38,352 nucleotides of DNA from X23 sp050251575. Lineage in GTDB: Bacteria > Bacillota > Clostridia > SK-Y3. Shown piece after piece: positions 31,976 through 38,352 of the stretch. Positions within the stretch are counted from its first letter, which is position 1. The number at the start of each line of letters is the position of its first letter. The notes beneath the pieces were generated by a model, which saw only the letters and a program-made list of their open reading frames with translations, ran no database searches and was not told where the DNA came from. The stretch lies in contig JBFWMP010000010.1 in the NCBI GenBank assembly GCA_050251575.1, positions 1 to 38,352 of the forward strand, in the 5' to 3' direction. Both the position numbers and the translations under genes were made by a program.

Positions 31976-32629
31976 TTATGCTGTCGCTTTTCTTGCTTGC
32001 TCTATCATCATATCCTTAACTTTCATTAACCTTGTTAGCGTTCCTCTTTCATTCTCATCTAGTTTCATAGTAATATACTTAATGGTCTCAGTGAGCTGAG
32101 GAATCATAACATATTCCAGTGCATTTACTCTTCTTCTTGCTTTTTCTATCTCTTCTGCCATCAATTGTGCTGATTTTTCCATCTGGGCAAGCTCTAACAT
32201 ATACGGCAATACTTCTGATAGTGTACCTATTGCACTATCTAATTCTCCCGAAGTTGTCGCAAAGCCATATGGATATATGTTGCTTTCATCATCACTTTGC
32301 GTTTTAAAATCCAAAACCGGAATATCAACGCTCATAACATTCTTGGTAGATACTTCAAGAGATACCTTTTGCTTTGGAAACATTAATGCTTCTTCCAAAA
32401 TCTCAGAAGACATAACCGCCCTCGCAATAAGAAAGTTGCCATGCACCTTCATTAGCATTTCTTCTACTTTTTCCCGAAGCTCTTTATTTTTTCTTACCAG
32501 CTCCAGAAACTGCTTCATTAATTCATCCCGTTTGTCCTTTAACAGCTTATGGCCTCTTCTTGCAACTTTCAGCCGTTTCTTAAGACGGGTTAACTCCATA
32601 CGGGTAGGATTTACGCGCATCATGGCCAT
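31976..32629 (-). CDS. ntpD: V-type ATP synthase subunit D
   Basis: 217 residues. The N-terminus VNPTRMELTRLKKRLKVARRGHKLLKDKRDELM is the hallmark of subunit D, the coiled-coil central rotor shaft; the C-terminal helix (RRRVNALEYVMIPQLTETIKYITMKLDENERG) completes it. It couples rotation in the A3B3 head to the ring. ATG at 32629 follows AGGAGA by 8 bases. It is the last gene of the operon and ends at the shared terminator with rpoN. Confidence 0.96.
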   Translation of the reverse strand: MAMMRVNPTRMELTRLKKRLKVARRGHKLLKDKRDELMKQFLELVRKNKELREKVEEMLMKVHGNFLIARAVMSSEILEEALMFPKQKVSLEVSTKNVMSVDIPVLDFKTQSDDESNIYPYGFATTSGELDSAIGTLSEVLPYMLELAQMEKSAQLMAEEIEKARRRVNALEYVMIPQLTETIKYITMKLDENERGTLTRLMKVKDMMIEQARKATA

Positions 32630-32654
32630 GATATATCTCTCCTTTTACTCCCTA

Positions 32655-34031
32655 CTATTCTTTCTTCGGTAAATACTTGTCCAAATATTCATCCCTAATA
32701 CGCTTCAATTCTCCCCTTGGCAGTATGGATAGTAACCTCCAGCCTACCTCCAGTGTTTCTTCAATAGATCTATCTTCTTCGAATCCTTGAGCAACATATT
32801 CTTTTTCAAAAGCATCAGCAAATTTTGCATACAACTTATCTACGTCAGATAATGCAGCTTCACCAAGAATAACCATTAACTCTTTGGCTTCCTTGCCTCT
32901 CGCATAAGCCGCAAACAACTGATTCATCGTATCTGCATGATCTTCACGTGTTTTTCCCTTGCCAATTCCTTTATCTTTCAAACGTGATAAAGAAGGCAGA
33001 ACATCAATTGGGGGCATAATTCCTTTTCTATACAACTCTCTGCTAAGAATGATTTGTCCCTCAGTGATATATCCTGTAAGGTCAGGAATCGGATGCGTCT
33101 TGTCATCTTCAGGCATAGTCAGGATCGGTATCATTGTGATACTTCCATTCTTATCCCTCTTTCTTCCTGCTCTTTCATAAAGTGTAGCAAGGTCTGTGTA
33201 TAGATAGCCAGGATATCCTCTACGTCCTGGTACTTCTTTTCTCGCTGCAGAAACTTCACGCAATGCCTCTGCATAGTTAGTAATATCTGTTAATATGACA
33301 AGTACGTGCATATCTTTTTCAAAAGCTAAATATTCGGCTGCCGTAAGTGCCATACGCGGAGTATTAATACGTTCAATTGCCGGATCATCTGCAAGGTTAA
33401 TAAACATTACAGCACGGTCAATTGCACCGGTTTTCTTGAATTCTGTTGTAAAGAAATTCGCTTCTTCAAAAGTAATACCGATTGCTGCAAATACAACCGC
33501 GAAATTTGTATCTGCTCCACGTACTTTTGCCTGTCTCGCAATCTGCGCTGCCAGTTCGGCGTGAGGCAATCCAGATCCTGAGAATATAGGAAGCTTCTGT
33601 CCTCTTACCAGTGTATTCAATCCGTCTATTGCAGAAACACCTGTTTGAATAAACTCAGAAGGATAATCCCTAGCCGCAGGATTCATTGGGATACCGTTAA
33701 TATCTAAGCGCGCATCCGGGATAATATTTGGTCCATTGTCTTTAGGTCTTCCTAAACCATCAAATACTCTTCCCAGCATATCGATAGATACGGGGAACTC
33801 AATTCCCCTCCCTAAGAATCTTACCTTGCTCTGTGCCAGGTTAATACCGGCTGCACTTTCAAAAAGCTGAACCGTTGCATTATCTTCATTTACTTCAAGA
33901 ACCTTGCATCTCCTTATCTCACCATTAGCCAGCTCAATTTCACCCAATTCGCCATACTTAACGCCTTCAACTCGTTTTACAAGCATCAAAGGACCTGCAA
34001 CTTCAGATATTGTTTTATACTCTTTCAGCAT
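32655..34031 (-). CDS. ntpB: V-type ATP synthase subunit B
   Basis: 458 residues. Non-catalytic nucleotide-binding subunit: EYKTISEVAGPLMLVKRVEG, GLNTLVRGQKLPIFSGSGLPHAEL, DLATLYERAGR and PSLSRLKDKGIG. As usual for B subunits, the P-loop is replaced by FSGSGLPH. Start: ATG at 34031 with GGAGG 9 bases upstream; a TTG nine bases earlier touches the site. The ribosome site lies in the last codons of ntpA, whose TAA is one base before this ATG. Confidence 0.97.
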   Translation of the reverse strand: MLKEYKTISEVAGPLMLVKRVEGVKYGELGEIELANGEIRRCKVLEVNEDNATVQLFESAAGINLAQSKVRFLGRGIEFPVSIDMLGRVFDGLGRPKDNGPNIIPDARLDINGIPMNPAARDYPSEFIQTGVSAIDGLNTLVRGQKLPIFSGSGLPHAELAAQIARQAKVRGADTNFAVVFAAIGITFEEANFFTTEFKKTGAIDRAVMFINLADDPAIERINTPRMALTAAEYLAFEKDMHVLVILTDITNYAEALREVSAARKEVPGRRGYPGYLYTDLATLYERAGRKRDKNGSITMIPILTMPEDDKTHPIPDLTGYITEGQIILSRELYRKGIMPPIDVLPSLSRLKDKGIGKGKTREDHADTMNQLFAAYARGKEAKELMVILGEAALSDVDKLYAKFADAFEKEYVAQGFEEDRSIEETLEVGWRLLSILPRGELKRIRDEYLDKYLPKKE

Positions 34032-34032
34032 A

Positions 34033-35802
34033 TTACTCAACCTCCTTTGATACTAATGCATTCATCTGGTCCACAAGCTCTTTTCCAATACTGCTAAATG
34101 CATCATCTACCTGTTCTTCAGGAGTATACTTTGCTCTTCCTATTCTATCTCTAGCGGTTATTTCAAATATCTCTTTGATACCTGCTCCCGCTTCTAAAGC
34201 TTTCTTCCCTTGGTAGTAGAAATCCATAATTAATTTAAGCAATCCATATTGCTTATGTAATGAGGTATAAGTATCTACATCATGGAAAGCATTCTGATGC
34301 AAATAATCCTCACGGATTGATTTTGCAGCTTCTAACGTCAACCTGTCATTAGAAGATAGTGCATCTACACCGACAAGCCTCACGATTTCTTCTAGCTCCG
34401 CTTCTTCCTGAAGCACTATCATGACATCTCTTCTTAAAGTACTCCAATCTTTTGCTACGTGTTCGCCAATCCACTCATTCAATCTGTCTACATATAGTGA
34501 GTAACTTTGGAGCCAGTTAATAGCCGGAAAATGCCTTCTATATGCAAGGGCTGCATCCAATCCCCAAAATACTTTTACAATACGCAGGGTTGCCTGTGAT
34601 ACCGGTTCTGATATGTCACCACCTGGAGGTGATACTGCTCCTATGGCAGTAAGTGCACCTTCACGTCCATTAGTACCTAAACTTATAACTCTGCCTGCTC
34701 TTTCATAGAACTGAGCAAGTCTGGAACCTAAATATGCAGGATATCCTTCCTCACCAGGCATTTCTTCTAAACGACCGGACATCTCTCTAAGAGCTTCCGC
34801 CCATCTAGAAGTAGAGTCTGCCATTAATGCAACGCTATAGCCCATATCTCTAAAGTATTCTGCTATGGTAATTCCCGTGTAAATAGAAGCCTCACGGGCA
34901 GCAACCGGCATATCCGAGGTATTTGCAATAAGCACAGTTCTCTTCATCAATGATTCTCCGGTTTTTGGATCTTTTAACTCCGGAAATTCCATAAGAACAT
35001 CTGTCATTTCATTTCCACGTTCACCACAGCCGATATATACAACGATATCTGTATCTGCCCATTTTGCAAGCTGATGTTGTACAACTGTTTTACCGCTTCC
35101 AAAAGGTCCCGGAACGGCAGCAACACCGCCTTTTGCAATTGGAAACAGGGTATCGATAACTCTTTGTCCAGTGATTAATGGTGTTTCAGGCGGAAGCTTT
35201 TCCTTATAGGGTCTGCCTCTTCGTACCGGCCACTTTTGCATCATTTGTACATTTACTGTCTCACCATTATCTTTCTTTACAACTGCAACTGTATCTTCGA
35301 TCGTAAACTCCCCAGAAAAAATCTCTTCAAGGGTACCTTCAACCCCATAAGGAATCATGATTTTATGTTCAACTACCGTTGTTTCTTGTACCTTTCCGAT
35401 AATATCCCCTGCAGTGACTTTTGTTCCTTTTGAAACTACAGCCTCAAAATTCCACTTCTTTTGTCTATCAAGAGAAGGTACATCTATCCCACGGGTGATA
35501 TTACTTCCAACCCTTCTACGCATTTCTTCCAAAGGTCTTTGAATCCCATCAAACATAGATTCAATCAAACCTGGTCCCAATTCAACGCTAAGCGGATATC
35601 CTGTAGATACTACCGGCTCACCAGGACCCAAACCTGCTGTCTCTTCATAAACCTGGATAGAAGCTCTATCTCCATGCATTTCAATAATTTCACCAATCAG
35701 TTTGTGTTCGCTAACACGAACCACGTCAAACACATTTGCGTCTCTCATGCCTTCAGCAATAACCAAAGGACCGGATACTTTTACGATTGTTCCCTGACTC
35801 AA
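34033..35802 (-). CDS. ntpA: V-type ATP synthase catalytic subunit A
   Basis: 589 residues, full length. The P-loop is GPFGSGKT at 232-239, followed by VVYIGCGERGNEMTDVL with the catalytic Glu; VALMADSTSRWAEALREMSG, MPGEEGYPAYLGSRLAQFYERAGR and SPPGGDISEPVSQATLRI follow. The A-specific 'non-homologous' insert (about 110-200) is present, which separates it from F-type beta. The start is TTG with AGGGTGA upstream. A heptad repeat tract lies in the 130-bp gap between ntpF and this gene; most such operons are tighter here. Confidence 0.97.
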   Translation of the reverse strand: MSQGTIVKVSGPLVIAEGMRDANVFDVVRVSEHKLIGEIIEMHGDRASIQVYEETAGLGPGEPVVSTGYPLSVELGPGLIESMFDGIQRPLEEMRRRVGSNITRGIDVPSLDRQKKWNFEAVVSKGTKVTAGDIIGKVQETTVVEHKIMIPYGVEGTLEEIFSGEFTIEDTVAVVKKDNGETVNVQMMQKWPVRRGRPYKEKLPPETPLITGQRVIDTLFPIAKGGVAAVPGPFGSGKTVVQHQLAKWADTDIVVYIGCGERGNEMTDVLMEFPELKDPKTGESLMKRTVLIANTSDMPVAAREASIYTGITIAEYFRDMGYSVALMADSTSRWAEALREMSGRLEEMPGEEGYPAYLGSRLAQFYERAGRVISLGTNGREGALTAIGAVSPPGGDISEPVSQATLRIVKVFWGLDAALAYRRHFPAINWLQSYSLYVDRLNEWIGEHVAKDWSTLRRDVMIVLQEEAELEEIVRLVGVDALSSNDRLTLEAAKSIREDYLHQNAFHDVDTYTSLHKQYGLLKLIMDFYYQGKKALEAGAGIKEIFEITARDRIGRAKYTPEEQVDDAFSSIGKELVDQMNALVSKEVE

Positions 35803-35828
35803 CTCTCATTCACCCTACTTTCCTTGGT

Positions 35829-35856
35829 AGCTTGGAACTTGCAGCCGGGAGCTAGG
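35829..35856 (+). repeat. Heptad repeat tract (AGCTTGG family) inside the V-ATPase operon
   Basis: Units AGCTTGG, AACTTGC, AGCCGGG and AGCTAGG in tandem, 26 bp upstream of the ntpA start. Confidence 0.65.
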
Positions 35857-35932
35857 GTAATCTAACTCCGCAAACTATTATCAAGCTAAAAGCCACAATT
35901 ATAAATTCTTCAAACTCATAGTTAAGAGCTCT

Positions 35933-36253
35933 TTATTCATCTTTAAACAATATATCTGCACCTACTGCGCGTTCTACTGATTTCTTGACTCCTTGCATCC
36001 CTATCCCCAGAGAACCCTGATTGCCTGGGATTGGAATAATAGCCGGAAATCGGTTATCCTTATACTGTTCTATACTTGAAACAATATCCTTCGCAATTTG
36101 TTCGGTAATATAAATCACTGCGAACTTATCCCGTGCTAATTCGTGCAAAACTTTCTCAGCTTCAGAAGGTTGAGTGACAGGAAAAACTGACAAACCAAGC
36201 GCTTTAAAACCGAGAATACTGTCTTTGTCTCCTATAACCCCTATCTTATACAT
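35933..36253 (-). CDS. ntpG: V-type ATP synthase subunit F (NtpG equivalent)
   Basis: 106 residues. MYKIGVIGDKDSILGFKALG and the C-terminal IIPIPGNQGSLGIGMQGVKKSVERAVGADIL fit subunit F, a small Rossmann-like rotor subunit that binds subunit D. Naming differs: the Enterococcus homologue between C and A is NtpG. It overlaps the end of ntpC by 8 bases, so translation is coupled. The gap to ntpA holds a repeat tract. Confidence 0.9.
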   Translation of the reverse strand: MYKIGVIGDKDSILGFKALGLSVFPVTQPSEAEKVLHELARDKFAVIYITEQIAKDIVSSIEQYKDNRFPAIIPIPGNQGSLGIGMQGVKKSVERAVGADILFKDE

Positions 36254-37256
36254 AAGCTTCTCTCAGCCTTTCTCTTATCATTTCATTGGATATATTATTG
36301 ATTTTCCCAACCATTATAATCCGGGCAATCTTTATTTCATTTTCTTTCGCCATCAGATAGCCTACCAGGGGCTCAATACCTAAGAAAATATATTTTGCTT
36401 TCTTTATATAGGATATCATAAAGTTATCGGATAACTTCTCAAACACTGTTAGATTACCTGAATTCTTAAAACTCTCGATGGCTTCTTCAGAAAAACTACC
36501 ATAAGGTGTATATTTTAAAACTTCTACAAAACCTTCTAAAGGACTCTCCAGCTTCTCTATAAATATTTTTTCACCAATCGTTCCCCCAGGCACAAGAACC
36601 TTGCTTAAGAAATCCCAAGACTTCTTTAATCTTTGCACCCTTAAAAAGATCTTGATATTCGCCAAGTCTGCAAGAATTTCCACCAGCCCTATGATAAATT
36701 TAATCTTTGAGCATTCAGCAGCTTCTTTCATCTGTTGAAAGCTTGCCTTATCTAAAATCAAATCTATATTCTGAGGATCTCCTGTCCTGTTGAAGGAATC
36801 AATACATTCTTCAATAGCTTTTTGCATAACAGGATCCATCTCTGACAAATTTCGGTCTTTGATCATAATTTTAAGCTTACTTGAGGGAATTGTTCCTGTA
36901 TCCGTCAATAATTCATCAAAATCCTGTCCTAAAAATTCTGCTTTTAAAAGAACTTTTATATTATGAAAGTCATTCCCAATAAGAAATATATCAAATACTT
37001 CCGGTTGGGGTGCAATTTCTTTTAACAGCTTGTATACTTTCTTATGCTCTTCTTTTAGAATTATCTCATATGCAAATGCATCGGAAATATCTCCGTCAGA
37101 GTAGCCATAATCAGCATCAATCAATACCTTTAATGCCTCTTCAGCCGTTTTTGCTTCAACCATTCTATCAATTTTGACTTTATCCAATAACTTTCTCTCA
37201 ATGGCCCTTACTCTTGCAGCTGCATATGCATACTGCGTATCGTTATGTACCGACAA
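36246..37256 (-). CDS. ntpC: V-type ATP synthase subunit C (AC39/d type)
   Basis: 336 residues, the family size. Alpha-helical funnel protein linking the rotor shaft to the membrane ring: YAYAAARVRAIERKLLDKVK at the N-terminus, FLIGNDFHNIKVLLKAEFLG near 90, then DLANIKIFLRVQRLKKSWDF and PLVGYLMAKENEIKIARIIMVGKINNIS near the end. The start is TTG at 37256 with AAAGGAGG 8 bases upstream; a nearer ATG is in another frame. It follows ntpE by 71 bp and overlaps ntpG. Confidence 0.93.
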   Translation of the reverse strand: MSVHNDTQYAYAAARVRAIERKLLDKVKIDRMVEAKTAEEALKVLIDADYGYSDGDISDAFAYEIILKEEHKKVYKLLKEIAPQPEVFDIFLIGNDFHNIKVLLKAEFLGQDFDELLTDTGTIPSSKLKIMIKDRNLSEMDPVMQKAIEECIDSFNRTGDPQNIDLILDKASFQQMKEAAECSKIKFIIGLVEILADLANIKIFLRVQRLKKSWDFLSKVLVPGGTIGEKIFIEKLESPLEGFVEVLKYTPYGSFSEEAIESFKNSGNLTVFEKLSDNFMISYIKKAKYIFLGIEPLVGYLMAKENEIKIARIIMVGKINNISNEMIRERLREAYV

Positions 37257-37327
37257 TCTTCATTCCTCCTTTCGCATAATAAGTTTAGCAACACTCTTAT
37301 CCCGCACCATTTCGAGTATATTGACAC

Positions 37328-37924
37328 TTAAAATAATGCTTTGACTATTTCTGTTTCCAATTCATCGTGCTGCATCCTTATAATTGCATCAAAGGAATTA
37401 TTGATTTCAATATCTCCTGTCTTTAAAATAAAACCACCATTTATACTTCTTTTCTGAATAGATAGTATTATATTTCCAGTCAATCCTCTTTCAGTCAGCT
37501 TCTTATTCACATCGAGCGCAAAATCCGAACCCAACTTCTGTACGTCGTCATTGGAAATAACAATTTCTTCTTTCCCTGTATGTACCACACTTAAAATCAT
37601 ATCCATTAAAATGCCCCGATATTTATCTGCAGGCATCTTATTTAACATATCTAATGTCTTTATAAAGGTCTCTTCAATCATTTCCTGCTTGGCTTGAAGT
37701 TTTTGTTTTCTTGCTTCAAGTTCTGCTACAGCAATCAATCTTTTTTTTCTTTCCACTGCTTCTTTTTGAGCCTTTTCAATAATGAAAGCCTTTTTCTGTT
37801 CTGCTTCTTTTTTTGCAGCTTTAACAACTCCAGCAGCTTCCTTCTTTGCCTGATCAAGATTTTCCTGTGCCAGCAGGCGGGCTTCCTCTAATATTCTTTC
37901 TTTTATCTTTTCTGCTCCTGCCAT
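37328..37924 (-). CDS. ntpE: V-type ATP synthase subunit E
   Basis: 198 residues. The first ~90 residues are an Ala/Glu/Lys-rich coiled coil (ILEEARLLAQENLDQAKKEA and onward), the rest a small globular domain. With the G/H stalk partner it forms the peripheral stalk. Start: ATG at 37924 with AGGGAGTG upstream; an in-frame ATG 33 bases earlier lacks a site. It starts 16 bp after the K stop. The E assignment uses order K-E-C and the coil-plus-cap architecture, since E sequences vary. Confidence 0.88.
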   Translation of the reverse strand: MAGAEKIKERILEEARLLAQENLDQAKKEAAGVVKAAKKEAEQKKAFIIEKAQKEAVERKKRLIAVAELEARKQKLQAKQEMIEETFIKTLDMLNKMPADKYRGILMDMILSVVHTGKEEIVISNDDVQKLGSDFALDVNKKLTERGLTGNIILSIQKRSINGGFILKTGDIEINNSFDAIIRMQHDELETEIVKALF

Positions 37925-37940
37925 TTGGGACACTCCCTTA

Positions 37941-38352
37941 TTATATATTAATTCCAAATACCATTAATATTGATGCCAGTAATGCTAACACCGCGTAGGT
38001 CTCAACCATCGCAGCAAAAGTAATACCTTTTGCAAGTTCCTCAGGACGTTTTGCAATGATACCTATACCGGCAGCAGCAGCTCTACCCTGTGCGATACCT
38101 GAATATAGTCCAACAAAAGCAATAGGAAGTGCAGCTACAAGAAAATAGAATCCTTGCTGCGTTGTCAGGTTTTGCATCGTTCCACCAACTACACCAATCT
38201 TATTTAAAATAACAAATGCAGTCAACAAACCATAAATACCTTGTGTTCCAGGAAGTGCCTGAAGCAATAATGCTTGACCAAACTTACTCGGATCTTCTGT
38301 AACCACTCCTGCAGCAGCCTCACCAACAATACCAACACCCTTTGCTGAACCG
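37941..38352 (-). CDS. ntpK: V-type ATP synthase subunit K (membrane ring), 5' end beyond the right edge
   Basis: 136 residues are visible; the frame stays open to the right edge, so roughly the first 25-30 residues are missing. Four membrane helices in two hairpins. The known Na+-site residues of Enterococcus NtpK (L61, T64, Q65, Q110, E139) all have counterparts: LPGTQG in the first hairpin, SGIAQG in the second, and the ion-carrying Glu in MVETYAV (codon 38001-38003). The linker between hairpins is about six residues longer than in NtpK. Subunit I presumably lies further right. Confidence 0.96.
   Translation of the reverse strand, partial: GSAKGVGIVGEAAAGVVTEDPSKFGQALLLQALPGTQGIYGLLTAFVILNKIGVVGGTMQNLTTQQGFYFLVAALPIAFVGLYSGIAQGRAAAAGIGIIAKRPEELAKGITFAAMVETYAVLALLASILMVFGINI

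Overview
The window is AT-rich DNA from an endospore-forming, probably flagellated member of the Clostridia (Firmicutes). The evidence is a full set of sporulation genes (spoIIE, yabP, yabQ, spoVT, spoVG, spoIID, spoIIQ, spoIIID), flagellar rod genes, strong Shine-Dalgarno sites, a bacterial V-type ATPase and sigma-54. I do not name a genus. Nearly all genes lie on the minus strand; only murC, spoIIID and rpoN are on plus. About nine genes appear to start with TTG.

Layout. (1) Positions 1-18554, read right to left, follow the Bacillus 'purR to spoIIE' neighbourhood: purR, spoVG, glmU, prs, [assembly gap], pth, mfd, prsA, spoVT, a SpoVB/YabM-type flippase, mazG, hup, rqcP, yabP, yabQ, divIC/ftsB, an S1-domain gene, two tRNA clusters (Leu-fMet and Met-Glu-Val) and spoIIE, which runs off the left edge. 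These genes link precursor supply (PRPP, UDP-GlcNAc), transcription-coupled repair and ribosome rescue to sporulation. (2) murC (18968-20389, +) converges on fabZ; a perfect 24-bp hairpin repeat lies between them. (3) Positions 20446-30319 hold fabZ, a phosphodiester-glycosidase lipoprotein, flgJ-like, flhP, flhO, mbl, spoIIID (opposite strand), spoIIQ, spoIID, murA and ywmB: wall elongation, flagellar rod and the mother-cell/forespore wall-remodelling proteins. (4) rpoN (30565-31929, +) converges on a V-ATPase operon (K-E-C-F-A-B-D on minus) whose K subunit is cut by the right edge. The K ring subunit carries the known sodium-site residues, suggesting a Na+-coupled enzyme.

The least ordinary content lies between the genes. 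A degenerate 7-bp tandem repeat (minus or plus strand, consensus AGCTTGG) occurs in at least seven intergenic spots, including both flanks of the 100-N gap. Several palindromic dispersed repeats are present: two 70-bp copies between the tRNA clusters, a 114-bp element with inverted ends and alternating 25-bp units between murA and spoIID, and the 52-bp hairpin at murC/fabZ. Other candidates are a pentanucleotide microsatellite just before rpoN, hairpins abutting the ribosome sites of murC, spoIIQ and spoIID, and readable sporulation promoters upstream of spoIIE, yabP and spoIIID. I saw no phage, transposase, CRISPR array or defence locus.
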